A stretch of DNA of 64,000 nt, from assembly GCA_018697195.1 (NCBI GenBank), contig CM031879.1, forward strand, positions 22,093,207 to 22,157,206, read 5' to 3'. Shown in pieces: positions 39,401 to 53,449 of this stretch. The translations under genes were made by a program, and so were the position numbers. This DNA is from Certhia americana (taxonomy: Eukaryota > Chordata > Aves > Passeriformes > Certhiidae). The notes beneath the pieces were generated by a model. That model was not told the DNA's origin. It saw only the letters and a list, made by a program, of their open reading frames with translations, and did not search any database. Position 1 is the first letter of the stretch; the number at the start of each line of letters is the position of its first letter.

Positions 39401-42400
39401 GACCATTACAAACACCATGCTCCTCCCAATTGCACATACATTTATAAGACTCCCCCAGGCACTGTATGACATTGTGAGGACACAGTGACTGAAATAATGA
39501 GTAGCCACTGTGCAGTAACATGTCAATTTATAGAAGGGAACCTGTGATGGTAGGTATGGTGCTACACAAAGATTGATTAGAATTAAGGATTGATTGATCA
39601 GATGGTAAAAAATGCATTGCAGTTTGTACCCTGATGAAATTGCTGGAGTGATCAATAAAAGGGTAGTCTAGTCCTCCTGAAAAAAAACAGACCTTCCCCA
39701 AGGCACTTTTCCTAGTTCTAGATATCAGTTCTGGGATGGAAATGGTTTTATACACTCATGTATAAATGTAATTTTGTGGTGTACAGTAGAGTACAGAGCT
39801 CATGTGCCTACCAAACTCCAATCAAAGCAAGTGTTCCCACACTCCCCTTGCTGATCCAGAATTCAGCAAACCTGTATTCAGTTCCTGTCTCAACTTTACC
39901 ACTACAGTAGTGTCCTTGTGGGTAAATGCCTAATCCAGTTGCTGTTACTGGCAAAATTCCCACTGACCTGCATAGAAAGAGATTTTAATTCTTAATCTTT
40001 ATATTCCTCATCTGGTAAATAAAGAAGATACTTAATTTCTCCAAGTACATCTGTTTATTTAGACTATATAACCCCTTTGGACAAAGACTGTTGTTAATTT
40101 GTGCTGTTCTTTAACATTAATGTTAGTAATAATCTATGTCATCCCCAAGTCAAGTAACATCAATGTATGAGAGCCCAAACATCAATATTGTAGGTTTCCA
40201 AAAATCAAGCATGCTCATCAATGGGTAGAAAAGTACAGCTGACAATTTTCTGGTCAGTACTACACCAGCTGCCTGCCCAGAAAGAATAAAGACATTTTCT
40301 TGCAGTTGACTGGAAACTTAGAGCAGCTCATCTGCCCCAAGCACATGAAACAATTAGACCTTTCTCTACACTCTTACAAGAAATCTGATTATTGCAGCAT
40401 AGCAGATGGTTTATAAAATAGCCCATTCTCTACTGAGCTAGATTAATATGGTTTATAATACTAAACTAAGTCTTAGATAATATCTAGCACAATATCTACC
40501 TCAGTCTCATCTGAGATATCTCTGGGTTACAGTGATGTAAATAATAAATAATTACTGTGGGAATTAACAGATATTTAGCAAGTTTTATTTTATTACAGCA
40601 CTTGCCCTTTGAAAGCCAAAGATGAAGTGATAGATTCCATAGGAACATTTGACACTTCGAAAACTCAACTGTATTTAACGATAACAGAAAGATTTATTGA
40701 GACAAAAATGCAATGAAATCTCATAGCAAGATTACAATAAAAAAAAATTGTAACTATAACACAAACTGAAAGAATTTGTTTTACTGTTCTATGTGTTCAG
40801 CAGAAGTTTCAAATACATAAATACTGAAAGCATTCCCTTTTTGTCCAAAACTGCTGAAGTTTAAATTTTATTTGTAGCTCTCTCTTCAGAGACAGTCCAT
40901 TCTACTGGGGAGACCATGTATTTTTGCAGTCTAGTAATATCTTCTTACACTGCAGTACAGAGTGAATAATTTTCCATTATAAAATGAATATTTTTTTTTC
41001 ATCTCATGAAAAAAAAAAAAAAAAAAGCACTTCTTTTTCTTCCCACCAGCATTTAATTCACTTTGGGGTCTATTTTTCATTCTAGTTAGTTGTGTAATTC
41101 ATGCCCATCTGTTTCTCTGCAAGCCAACTGATAGTTTTTATTTTTGAAATGTTTTCTTCCTTTTGTATATGGCAATAAACCTTAGAGTAATATTTTGATG
41201 ACCATTTGATTATTTCCACTTGTTACAGAGGATATTTTTTAAAAGGAGCACTCTAGAGCTCCCTTACTATCCTCAGGGTTCACAGTAAGTGCAAAAATTT
41301 TCTTCAGTCACAGTAGAAATGAAAGCAGGAGTTCCAGGTTTATGCTATGCATTCACAGTCAAAGGGATGTTCTAGTTTCTAAATGCAAATCCTTTAGTAT
41401 GATCTCTCAGCTCTAGAATATAGAAAAATAAAGAACAGAAAAATCAACCCTTAAATTCATGTAAAAATACATGGGAAGGAAAATACACAAAGCAAGAAAT
41501 GAAATACTAAAGGAAAAAGGAGATGCAGTTATTCAGAAATAAAAATAGTGAAATTACCCTTGGGGTTCACTTATAATGGAAAATTAGATTCTGTAGTTTC
41601 AGGTAAAAATATGAATGTAACTTGAAACGTCATAGAACATCTTTATTAGCATATATTATACTGTTTTGTCATAACTTGTCCTAGCTTTCACCCACACCAC
41701 AGGAAAAGATTTCTTCCCAACCTTAGAAGCACTTAGCTTGGGCTCCAGCTGCGGTGCAACAGCAAGATCTCCTTATTTCCTTCCCACCTGTGTAACACCA
41801 GAGCAGCTACCAGATTCAGATATTTGTGATAATTTTTCCTGTACTGTATTTAAGGGGAAGAAGAAGAGCACAGTGTGTCAGAGACAGCCCACCTCCAAGG
41901 CATGCTGCTGGAAGGAGAAAATTATCCAGTACACTTTACCCTGAGCTACCCATCAAGACAAAACCTGGTCTTTAGCTTTTGAGAGTCCTGTGGCAATAAA
42001 CTTTCTCTTTTCAAGCTTACAGAAAAAAACAGTTGCTTTAATGAAACATTTCAAATAATATCGCACAGTGGTGAATAACAGTGTTGGCAGCAAGTTCACT
42101 TTACTATCCTTCCAGAAATATAAAAAAATGCAGACGGGATATGCCCTCAGCTCTCACTTTCGTTTGCAAATAAGCTATTGGCTCCCTAAATTTTCTTCTC
42201 TGTTGCAGTGCTCCTGTAGCAAAGCCAAAGAAATATTCCTAAACTATAGACTTAGTTTTGTCTGTTTTGAGGCATACTCACTTTATTTTTTAGCCTATCT
42301 TTCCAAGGATGTGAAGTTTACAAAACTACACCCTTTGTTTCTCCTTTTAGCAGTCTGGCAGGCATTTCACCCCCACCCTGTCCCAGTACTTTCTCATTAT

Positions 42401-43083
42401 TTTTGGTGCTCCCTGACCATTTTCACCCCCATAAAGCAGATGGTTAGAGATCTCAAGTACAACAAATGTCTACACTGAAATATGGATGCTGATTAAAGGA
42501 GACCTTACTGGTGCTTCCTCTGAGGTAAGGGCAGAGAGAATTCAACATGATCCTTCTAGCAGCATCCAGCTGGGCAAGCAGCAGGAATGCCCTGACTGGC
42601 CAGTTAGCATCCACAATTTACCAGACTAAATACAGCTATTTTATACAGCTAAAAGCAGAAAAAAAATCTTGGACACATGTGAAGTGGTGGTGTGGGAAGA
42701 GCTATGTTAGCACCAGCAGGCTGGGGAAATGCCATGGTGTGAGAAGAGGGTACAGGGCTTCAGGAGGAGGCAGCATGTAGTGCAGGGAAAGCTAGGAGGA
42801 GGACAGGGACCCCAGCAGTGAGACAAAGGGACATAAGGCTGTGCTGAGCGTGTTGTGGTGAGAGTATGCTAAAGGATATGCTTAATTCACATATACTACA
42901 CAGAACCACAAGAAACGCAGCTTCACCAGTCTCACTGGCTGTGGATTATCTGCATTATCATGCTTACCAGAACTTCAGAAGTGAGAAAGAATCCATGTCT
43001 GGAAGTCTTGACAGAACTCAGACAACTGAGCTTGCAGTATGGGCCTTCCTGCTGTTAGGCAGGCAGGAATGAGAAAGCTCAGT

Positions 43084-43131
43084 AACAACTTCAGGAACAA
43101 CTTCAGGAACAACTTCAGGAACAACTCCAAC
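43084..43131. repeat. 12-bp minisatellite, three exact copies plus one partial
   Basis: AACAACTTCAGG is repeated exactly at 43,084-43,095, 43,096-43,107 and 43,108-43,119, followed by a diverging copy. Read on the plus strand it gives an Asn-Asn-Phe-Arg repeat, but the surrounding frame has no other sign of coding. Confidence 0.85.
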
Positions 43132-46100
43132 AATGCTGACTCAAAGGGATCCCAGAAATGTCAAATGGAACAATCATTTTTTATTTTCCCTGTTCAGACT
43201 AGTCAGTCTGGGACTACATTGCATACCTTTTTGTATTGTGTGACTAAGTTTTACCTGGCTCATTGCATTTTCATTTTGATTTCATGAGTTGATTCTCTGT
43301 TGTCTTAATTTGTTTAACTACATTGCTTCCTAATTTCCATGCATCTGAATCAAGAGCATGGAAGTACACAACAGAAAATGATTTTCCAGTCTTGCAGAAT
43401 TCTCTGCCTTCCCCCACACTTATCTGACCAAAATTGAAGTTTTTCAAAAACATCAGAGGAAACAAGACAAAATACATCCCTTTGTGCTGGTAAAGCCCTG
43501 TAATGTGGTCATTCACACAGAGTCCACATCACCACCTGAACATCCAGAGGAGTAAATTTAGAGGGATTCATATCCAAGCCTATAGCAGTTTATGAACGTC
43601 TGATATTTAATATATAGTGTGTTTATATCAACATACAAAATACACAAAGATATATGCCTGGATCACTTGTCTGTATGATCTGTGATACAGAAAAATCAGC
43701 AAAACCTGTCTTTCCAGGCCTGTCATGAAGAGCAAGATTTTTCGATTTTCAGATTTTTGAGGTATACATGTAAGAACCTGCAAGTTTGCATGTAGATGTA
43801 TAAATACAGATATGTGCACACAGAAAATTCGATATTAAGCTTACAAGCATGATTACAGAACAGCTAGGTCAACATCAGTGCCTCTGCATGTCGCTCTCAG
43901 TGCAGTGAGGTTGGACATCTGTTCACCTCAGTCATCAGTGAAACCAAAAGACTAGGACAAGTCTAGCCACATGCTGTTGAGGTGCTTTACTTCTTGTGTA
44001 CTGTTGCTTTGCCAGTGAAGGTAATCTGCAAGAGCAGATGAATTACAGAATGTGATTGCGATTCCCTCTCTGAACAGATCTAGTGTCCTAGCAGGCCGTA
44101 AAAGCCCTTGCTTGCATTCATAAGCCAAAAGGGAAAGTAGTACAGAACAATTAGACAGTTATATTCCTGCTGAGTTGTACTGATGGGCAGATAAGCTGAT
44201 GCATTATGCACATGTCCTTTAAAAGATTAAATAATTAAACAATAGGTGGACATCCCTTCCATAGATTTTAAGATCATTAAGCAAAATTACTTGGAATCAT
44301 TCCTAGACTTGCAATTATTCTTATTAGATTTAATAGTATCTATCACAGGATGATGTGGGCAGGCAGCATCTTTTCTGATTCAGTTCGAGTGATGATTTTC
44401 ATGCTGTGTAATTGGAAATCAAGTCATAGTACCAGTAGCCATTATAGTTTTCCACATTGAAATATTTTCCCTCAGCACCGTGCATATATGACAGTGCTGG
44501 GAAGCCTTTGTGCTACCTGCCTTTCAACAAGTCCACCCAACAATTCATTTAAAAAGTAAATGGATTGATAAAGTGACAGAGCAGTTGAGTGGACATTGCT
44601 CACTTCCTTGGTAATGTCATCAGTCAAATACACTGTTATGGTTTTTCTACACAAGGAATGAAAGGCAGCTAATTGTACAGACTGCCGATATAAAAGATTA
44701 CCCCATCACTTTTTTGAAGACAACTCAGACCATAATGAAATAATCACACTTCATCTCCAAAATGATAATATTCTATGTAGTGTCCTAATATTATTACTGT
44801 CATTATGTCAACTAGGTGATATAAAGGGAACTTTTTTTCTTACCTGTATTCTCTTCACATTTGGCCAGAACTTGGCTGAGATCCATCTTTATTGCACAGT
44901 GAAGGAAGAGCTGTTGTGTCTCCAGTTGTTTGCTCACACCTCTGGGAACTTCTTCTGGCCACCTGGAAAGCTCAGCCACATGTGAGTGATGGAGGCACAT
45001 CAGTGTTCTCTCCCTTTGAAAATATCTAACTCTCATTAAATTTGGAGCCCAGATGAGCATAGGAGAGGATGGAAGAGTAAAGTGAAAACATGAGCAACGT
45101 TCTTCTTCATATACAAGTACATGTACTGACAGGCTGTTTGTGTAGCAGATGATAATGGTCCTTTTACTGTCTCCAGTGCATCTAACTAAGGGTCTTTGCT
45201 CTTATTTTTATTTAAATATGTAATTTTACCCATCACTAAAATTTGATATTACTAGGAGATGGTAAAGATGTGTCCCTCAACATATTGAAAAAATTTATTT
45301 CAATGGAAATTAATGATGATTTTCTGGCAATAATTCTTAATTTGATAGTGTCCCATTACTGAAGTTCAGGTGCTTACACTGGAAATTTAAGTGGAAAATA
45401 TCCAGGTTCACTCAGAGCAATTATGGTCCACCACAGTGTCCGTCTTTAACTTTTCCAAAACAATTCCTTTGTGTCTGCTAAACCTTCTTATAAAGACATT
45501 TTAGTACACATGCCCTAGGGCTCCAAAGCTGTTGGTGGCTATCTTTGATATCTTTATTGATATCTTTTTGGCTATCTTTATAGTTGCTCTCCCTTCCTAG
45601 GAGTTCGTTCTGATTGGAACCCTGTTTTACAGTTAACCTTTACTTATCACTTAAAACAACAAAATACTATCAGGCATTTCTGTTCTTCAGATTTTCCTCA
45701 GAGTAAGGATTTCCTAAGCTTAGATGCCTCTTCTTTTTCTAAAATGTGGCTTCATCTCTATTCAGTCCATTCACTTTCTTCTACATTGTCCTGACTGAGC
45801 TCCCTCTGAAGCAATATCTTCTTGAATATCTACCTTGTGTCTCTGGTGATTTTATGATCAGACAGGTGAAATGATCAAAACTCTTGGGACAAACATCCAT
45901 TGTCACAGAATTCACAGCATTTGCAGAATGAATTTCAGAAAATCTGTCTTGACAAATGACCATTTCTTTCACTCAATATCATATTTGAATGGATCACCAC
46001 AGAAGTTCAGAGAGTAGATGTTTTCATTTCCATACAGGATGCAGAAATTTTCACATTATGTCATGTGATAAGGGCACATGGGAGGCTGAGTAGTCCCACA

Positions 46101-49100
46101 TTCAAAGTGCATTTAGGGTTTAACACAGATGAACCACACAAACATCTCCAGAGAATCACATGAGGTTTACAGTATTTGCTTTATGACAGTAGAGCTGAAA
46201 CAAATATAGAAGGGTAAGTTACTGTAATGCCAACATGAAAAGCTTTATATTCTTCAGTACCACCCATGTGTAGTGATTGGAGTCACAAACATTGGTATGG
46301 CATTTTAGGTGATGGGATTCCTTGCTACCTTCTTAGAAGGGGTGTTGGTAGCTGCTTTCCTTCCCTGCTGCACTCACAGACTTTGTGCCTCTCTTCAATT
46401 GATTAGCATTTTGAATTTTGCCAAAAGATTATTCTGTTTCTATAGTGATCTGGGCACTACAAGTGTAGGTTCCTTTCCTGTCAGTCATGGTTTCCTTACG
46501 TCAGTGAGCACATTATTTTCAACCGCATTTCTTGCATTCCTGCATCATGTAGGTCCTTATATTTATATGCAGCCAGTACAACCAACAAGTTTCTAAAATG
46601 ACCAGAATATTTAGAATAGTCTGACAAACTGTACTATGTTCCTGCTTATTAATATGCCATTATGATGGGAAAACAGAGCATAAGTAAACACTAATTAGGA
46701 AAATAGGTGGAAAAGGAAGACAATTTCAGTAGAGCACTCAGAAACAAAAATCTAGGAGATACAGAAGTTAGAAAGTCAGAGCTTGTTAGTTTTACAGAAA
46801 CACAAGTATAGGATCCTAAAAACTAAACCAGGAACTTAAAAAGAAAAAGAAGGGGAGAAAAATAAGGCTAAGAAAATCTTCAGAAAATCCATTATTGCTG
46901 TTTCTCTTTATCTGAGGTCCTAGCTATTATTTACCCTAACACATGTATAGCACAGAGCAGATCTCATGTTCTGATCTACCTTTCAAGTAGGCAGCTGTAA
47001 ATCAGACAAATGAGCTTTTCTAATTCTATGTCCTGCAAACACTTCACAATTGTCTACACCAATCTGTCTTTTGAGCCTTCAGTAGGCACTATAATGATTT
47101 TTTTGTTCTCTTGGATCTTGGATTATGAGTGTATATAATGAAGGAGGCCTCTGTTTCCAAACAAGGAGGGAATTCAAGAAGGATTTGTCACTGAATGGGA
47201 AAGCTAGTAAATGAAAACAAAACTTTCCCCAGAAATCATTTACTGTTCTTCCAGTACAAATAATACAAAATGCTCTGATGTAGCTTAACTATGACTGAGT
47301 ATGAAAACATAGATTTTATTCAGGCAGTATATTTAATTATGTGTGACTTCCTCTGCTTTTAAATCATGTTTTCAATAAAACTATTGAAATTCTAGATTAT
47401 CTTGAGTCAAGCCTTTGTCAAGGAAATTAAAGCAAGTAGAAAATGCTTCCATGTCAATAGGAAGACAACTAGAAAAATGTAAAGTTTTGTAATGATGGTG
47501 GGCCAATATGAATTTGAGTGAATTCCTTAGTAGTCACTGTGCTCTATTTTTCAGTAACATGAATGAGGGTTGTGATGGGGGGAAAGGCTAATGAGTTTGC
47601 AGGGACAGAAACTGAAGTACAGCTACTGAATGTCATGACTCTATCACTTCAGTTAATATAAACCTGAAATAAACACAAAATCTCACAGAAGGTTTTCTGA
47701 TTTTGAACCTGAGCCCATCATTACCCCTGCCACCAATGTTCCTGGCTGTTTCATTAAAGCTACATCCAATAGAAACACACTTAAGGACTTTACAAGGCCC
47801 CATCTCAAACTAACATTTCTGATGAGATGAAAAATACTTATTTCAGGATTTTCAGGGCAGGTAGGAGTTATCATTTGCATTTGTGTTCCTCTCAGCTCTT
47901 GAACAAATGATATCTTTCCTGTTGTAATATTGCTGCTAAGCTGGGCAATAATGTTTCTTTTTGTTGAGTAACAGTTTAACCTTCAGAAAAACTGTAAGAA
48001 AAAGTGAACTAGAGGGAACAAGTGGTTTTAGCTGTTATTTCCCAGTACCATGGAACACTGAATTGTAATGTTTGATAGGTTTTTTTGTTAGGTTGTTTTG
48101 TTTGTTTTTTGTTTTTTAATAGGTCACAGAAAAATACTGTTTGGGCTTAAGCAAATTGCAGGTCAGGGTCAGCAGGCATGCAGTTGGCATGTACTGGCAG
48201 TTCATTCTTTTGGTTGTTTGTTTTGTACAACACCCAAGAGTCTGGTCTCCACTAAAGACAAAATTTTATTTCATTAACTCTGACAAACTTCAAGGATACA
48301 AAAGAAGGTGACATCTCTTTACACTTAGACTAGTATGTGTTCAGGTTCTCTGAACTTTATATCAACAAAACGGGACTGAGATAGCAAATTTTTAAAAAGC
48401 TCTCTTTCACAAAATAACCACGTTCTTAAGTGTAAATTCCAAACCCAAGGTGATTTTGCTGCTGTAATTGGGCACCTCTGAAGCCAGCTTCTAGCTTGCT
48501 GGGCAAAAAAGCAACAGGTTTCTGGGTCTGAGAGAAAACATTGCTGAAGACAACTAAATTAAGCATAATGCTATCACAGACAAACACTGAAGTGGAAATG
48601 AGATGATGATTTTAGTTAGAGTATGTAACCACAATAGCTGACTAATGAAAAGTTCTGATCAAAGAATCATAAATACAAGCTATTTCTAACAAAAAATGAA
48701 GGAAGTAAACAAGATATATGACAGGAAATAAATAACTTCAGGCCCATTTCACTGTATCAAATGAATAGAAATGGTGTGAAGTAATTCAAAGTAATACCCC
48801 AAAGTGTTAGAAAAATAGAGAAAATCAATACACATAAATACCACGTTCATTTATCTAATGCTTCAAATAAGAAAAGCAAGAGAAAATACAAACACATTAA
48901 TCAAACACATGCCAGGAAAGAGGAGGAGGTTTTTATGAAGATTCATAAGATTGCGACTTGTAGTCAAAAATCAGTACTACAAATAAGACAGGATATGAGT
49001 CACACTTATTTGTAGGTTGCTGTGTGAATTTTGTCATATAAACAAATTGCATTGGTTGGGCTCTAGTACAGACGCATATCCTGAGCCCACCTGAAATTTG

Positions 49101-51092
49101 TGGTTGCTATCATGCAGTACATCTCGGCTCCTCAAAACCTGGCAGTGACAGCAAATCCACCTGCTTTGGAAGGGCAAATCTGTGCCGAAAAAAAGGATAT
49201 TCCTAAATCTGTTTGAAAAATAGGATGTTAGCAATATATGCATTCACATTTATTATAAAATTACAGTATGTTAGTTTTCTTTTTTAGGAACACTAATTTA
49301 ATTTCTTCATTTCCCTGCCTTCAGTATGCCTTTGTGGAACAATCTTTTCCTTTTAAAAATAACTGATTTCCTTAGCATAGCACTTCATTTAAAATTATAC
49401 ATACTATTAGTAAGATGCAATGCCTGAAAAACAGGGTTCAGAAAATGTTAGTCTAGCTTATAAAGAAGAACATCATGTTTCTGTGAATGGCCAAAGGATA
49501 GTAATTTTGTCTCAGTTGTGTATCTTTCAACATTGTGAAAGAAATTACTGCTCCTCATACCTTTCCAGTGGGAAGCAGTGAAAAGAAAAACAGTCAGTGG
49601 CCTCAACAAGTGGGCAGTAATATTTTGGAGCTGAGAACAGTTATGAAGGTAGCTGTGAAATTTTCATGCCTTCTGCCCTCATTTGATTGAAACTGAATGT
49701 CCGGACTTCTTCACTGGAAGAAGACAGGTTCACTCATTTTCCAATTTTATCATTGTTGTTGCCTACCTGGTAAATTTGCTGGCTAGCATGCTCTATAGGT
49801 ATTTGAAGCAGCACATTAACAGTCTGACGAGTGTTCCAATTTTTGAAGCAACCCATGGCAAATTTTCCAATGTCAATATTCATGGCAGTTTTCTGCCACA
49901 TATCCATCTAAAAGGACACAGCTCAGGAAACAGAGTGGGAATTTTTGTCCTCTAATATGTGCTGCATCTACAGGTCACATAAGCTAAAGTATTTTTGACC
50001 CCCTTTGCTACATTTCATGCTCCTTCTGCACAAATGTCAGTGTATCCAAGATGTGGGAGAAGGCATCCTTGTCTGTACAAAGACTTTCAGTCACACGACC
50101 TCTTGTTAGTGTTTAGCCTCTCCACCCACAGTCTCATTTTCTTTCTTCAACTGGAAAAACACTAGCACTCTTTTTACTTTCACTAATTGATAAAAGTTCA
50201 ATAATTTCTTTCTCTAATTTTCTCATTACTCAGTTCATGTCCTGAGACATTAATTTATTTTCTTGGACGTTGGTTACAGTTTGTCACTGTCACTGCACAG
50301 GATTTCCAATATGCTGCTGTTTACGTTTTCACCTTTGGCAATGACTTGCCTTGGTGTTACTTCCATTTTCCTTTGCAGTAACTGGAGTAACTTCTAGACT
50401 ACCCTGTTTAATTTCATGGAGTATAACCATTCAGTATTCATCACCTTAAAAGTGGAATGTACCATGACTACATCCCATTATGCTTGTGATGACTAGCTAG
50501 ATAGGCAATGCTAGAGAATGAAGAGCAGCTCTCTTTTCCCATAAATACAAGCCAGTGTCATCAATGATATGCAGAAACTTATCCCATGTTATACACTACC
50601 AGACTAAAATGTGCCTGTTTCACAAGATTTAATTTCTTGGGTTGCTTGTTTCTATTTCTCTGTTGCCACATGCAGCTGCTACTAAATATTTTATTTTACT
50701 GCTTTCATGTTCTAAGGCTTTCTTTTTTTGCTCAACTACTCAAAATAAAGTGCTGGTAAAGATCAGTTAAGAGCTAGGCATTTTAATCAGGGAAAATATA
50801 TTCTAGTTCAGAACCTTTAAACAGCTTACTGTAACCATATTGTTGTTCAAATCCCTTTGCTGCAATTACAAAACAGCATCACAACAAAAAGCAAATATTA
50901 GGCTTGGCATAGTCAGTTACCTTTGAACAATTTCTCAAATTCTAAATTTTCTATGGATTAATAACACTTGTCCAGCAGAATGAAGTATTACTTATCCTGT
51001 GATGTTTCTAGTTGTATATTTTCAAGATCTTCCATGGAAAAGGCCCATGACAATAATTATTACCTAATGCTATATACACCACAGCTTTGGGT

Positions 51093-51106
51093 GTTGCCTA
51101 GCAACC
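51093..51106. promoter_or_regulatory. Perfect RFX X-box palindrome
   Basis: GTTGCCTAGCAACC matches the full-length X-box bound by RFX transcription factors: two GTTGCC half-sites facing each other around TA. Such complete sites are usually found in promoters or enhancers of ciliary and neural genes. No CpG island surrounds it. A small frame starting MSEKQLCS begins 65 bases downstream (51,171-51,224). An isolated enhancer or a site inside an old repeat are the alternatives. Confidence 0.6.
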
Positions 51107-51229
51107 AGCATCCTGTAGGCTTCATAAGGGGCCTCAAATAAAGACAGGGGAGCAATCCTTTCACACTGCCATGAGCGAGAAGCAGCTTTGTTCTAGGCTG
51201 CTGCTCTGTTCTGGTTGTTTCTAGAGGGA

Positions 51230-52190
51230 TCTGTGCAAAACAAAACTCCCTTAAGAGGTCAAAACATGAAAGCTAAATGCACATGCTCATTTATTTTAAT
51301 ACTCTGGAATACCATTTACCTTCAGAAATACTACCAATATCCTTTTTTGATCTGCCAATAACAATTTGTTTTCAAAATAAGTGTTTCACTGGGTTCATTT
51401 CTACTTCTAATTGGAATAGTTTCCATCTGTGACAGGATGTTGTGGTGATGTTTTTCACCATCAAATGTTTTTTGGACAAACTATCCATTAAATTTAAAAA
51501 AGGATTTGTGTTTTTAGACAAATACTGTTGTACCTCAAGGGCATCTACAGTACAGAGTAGCACAAACTTCACTGACATGAAGTCTTCCTCAGCTGTAAAA
51601 GCATTCTTTTATGACAGTGCAAGTTTTTAAAATACCAGTTCATTTCCAGTTCAATCTCTTTATCTTGGCAAAGGGACATCTAAATCTCATTTCATTAAAC
51701 TAAAATGTATATATTTAAATGTAAATATTAATGTATATATTAAATGTATGTATTTACTCATATATTCAATAAGAGAAGGAGGCTGGAAACCAGTATTCCA
51801 AGATTTTCCCCTCTCAGCTAGTTTCCAAACTCTTCTGTGATTCTTACCAAGTCACTGATCTTCCCTTTATCTTTCCTTTAGCATTAAAATAAAAGCCCAG
51901 ATATAATCAGACTCAGAAAGATATTGTGGCTATTTGATAGCTCTTAAAGAAAAAGTCACCAGCATCAGGATATATTTCTTTTTTTCATAAATTTTGCAGA
52001 ATTTATATGATTTAATGCTAACACATTCAGCATTATTTGAATAGGGAAAAAAGTACAACAAAATGTTGATGGGAAAGTGATAATTTTATTTACAGGATTG
52101 TGTAATATGTGTTCTAGAATCTGGAAGATGTTAGACTAACTGATTGGCAATCCCATCCTATGAATCATATTCTGTAGCTCTTTTAAAATA
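51230..52190. other. AT-rich non-coding sequence
   Basis: No coding signal. The part at 51,700-51,770 is a strongly AT-rich run of ATGTATATATTTAAATG-like units, probably degraded simple repeat. Confidence 0.55.
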
Positions 52191-52197
52191 AAAAAGA

Positions 52198-52427
52198 TCA
52201 AATATCATGTAAATATTCATCATTCCAAATCCACTGATTTTCTTTGGTTTTCTGCCTTTGTCCTGCAGCAAGATTATTCAGCCTCCCAAGATATTTTGTA
52301 AAGTCATATTCGTACAAATTTCTGGCTGCAGTAGATCTTCTGTAGAGTTCTGGCTTTGAATTCATGCTCAGTCCTGAAATCTCAGAGGAAATTTTCAAGG
52401 CACAGAAGGCAAAAGAGTCCCCATCAT
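52198..52427 (-). other. Possible terminal exon, unidentified
   Basis: On the minus strand, a possible acceptor (TTTCATCAATAG, AG at 52,429-52,428) precedes a frame open to a stop at about 52,198. An AATAAA lies at 52,090-52,085, roughly 110 bases beyond the stop, which is a plausible terminal-exon layout. The protein segment includes KPELYRRSTAARNLYEYDF and TKYLGRLNNLAAGQRQK. It has a dibasic RR and a charge pattern more like a real or secreted-precursor protein than the neighbouring frames. I recognise no family, and the acceptor has a poor pyrimidine tract. A chance frame with a chance AATAAA is quite possible in this AT-rich context. Confidence 0.2.
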
Positions 52428-53378
52428 CTATTGATGAAACTTGGGAGCTGATGAAACTCAGGAGCATAAAAACTTTTTATTTTTACAACAAAGCTAGTTC
52501 ATATGCATATTTTTAAAAATTCATATTTAAGATTCATATAATAAAGTTCATGTTTTAAAAGCTTCTTTCACACTTAATTCCCACTAAGGTAGGCCAATGA
52601 CACACTGGGAATCAATCCCATACAATCTGAGTGACATCTCAATCTTGAGGGACACACTGAGCAAAATTCTAATGAAAGATAATCTTATGGATATCCAGAA
52701 TTTAAACATTAGAGCAAAGGCTGAATTCTTATCCCTGACTTAAAGATTTCTGTGCAGTTGAACATTGAAAGAGACTTGTGTTCGACAGGAAAAACTAGTC
52801 AGGGTTATCTCTCTCCTGCTCATTGCTTTTCCTCTGTCTGTCTCATTTACATGTAAATAAGTGAATTTTGCACATATTCTCCATGAATTTTAATTTTGCC
52901 TTTTTTTACTTATGATTTCAAAATCAGTCTGTCTGACCAATTTTTTTTTCCCCAATTAAAACATTCATCAGGTCTTCTGTCACCCATAAGCTTGAACCAC
53001 AGACTTACACATGAGTTGCCTACCTTTAGTTAAGGCCACTATGAGTCTTGGCAATAGGATCACATTAGTTCAGTTTATAGAACACACACACACACATGCA
53101 TGCAAAGATCTCTTGTCTATTCATAAGATTTTTTTTTCCACTTTGAGAGTATAAAGTTATATATTAAAAAGGTTGAGTTACATCAGTAAATAAGTGCGTC
53201 ACTTTCCTATGGGGATGTAAATTTGTTCCTTTATTCTAGAAAATGCTTGTTTTCCAGGTGGGAGTTAACTCCTCAGTATAATAATTTCTATTCTGTGTCA
53301 TCAGCACGGGAGCCAGTTCTCCTGGGCTGTGGTTCTACAGTTCAGTGATGGAGCCAACAACTTTTTGAAGCAGTTTTG

Positions 53379-53449
53379 TTTCATTAGCAAGGGAATTTTC
53401 CTCAAGTGGAGTGCTTTATTAGCAAGGGAATTTTTCCCTAGTGGAGTAT
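53379..53449. repeat. 35-bp direct duplication
   Basis: Two adjacent copies share ATTAGCAAGGGAATTTT and, further on, AGTGGAGT, with a period of 35 bases and a handful of differences. It is a simple local tandem duplication. Confidence 0.8.

Larger units (their letters stand above)
23641..51060. other. Long gene-poor AT-rich stretch
   Basis: More than 27 kb without a gene or classifiable mobile element. It holds A-runs at 25,158-25,173 and 41,009-41,026, an (AAAAC)n tract near 32,143-32,164, and T/G-rich sequence at 27,633-27,675. Short duplications occur at 27,716-27,780, 33,606-33,642, 36,337-36,400, 43,084-43,131 and 45,541-45,590. The longest frame, 39,655-39,143 on the minus strand (170 codons), is hydrophobic, Cys/His-rich and unlike a known family, so I treat it as chance. 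The low repeat load over such a length is compatible with regulatory gene-desert sequence or a long intron. Confidence 0.55.

Noticed and set aside
42068..42478. 136-codon plus-strand frame
   Set aside because: Composition is dominated by Phe, Leu, Ser, Cys and His, typical of translated AT-rich non-coding DNA; no motif or splice signals support it.
46309..46596. 95-codon hydrophobic plus-strand frame resembling membrane segments
   Set aside because: T-rich DNA translates to hydrophobic residues by default, and there is no conserved pattern or exon boundary.
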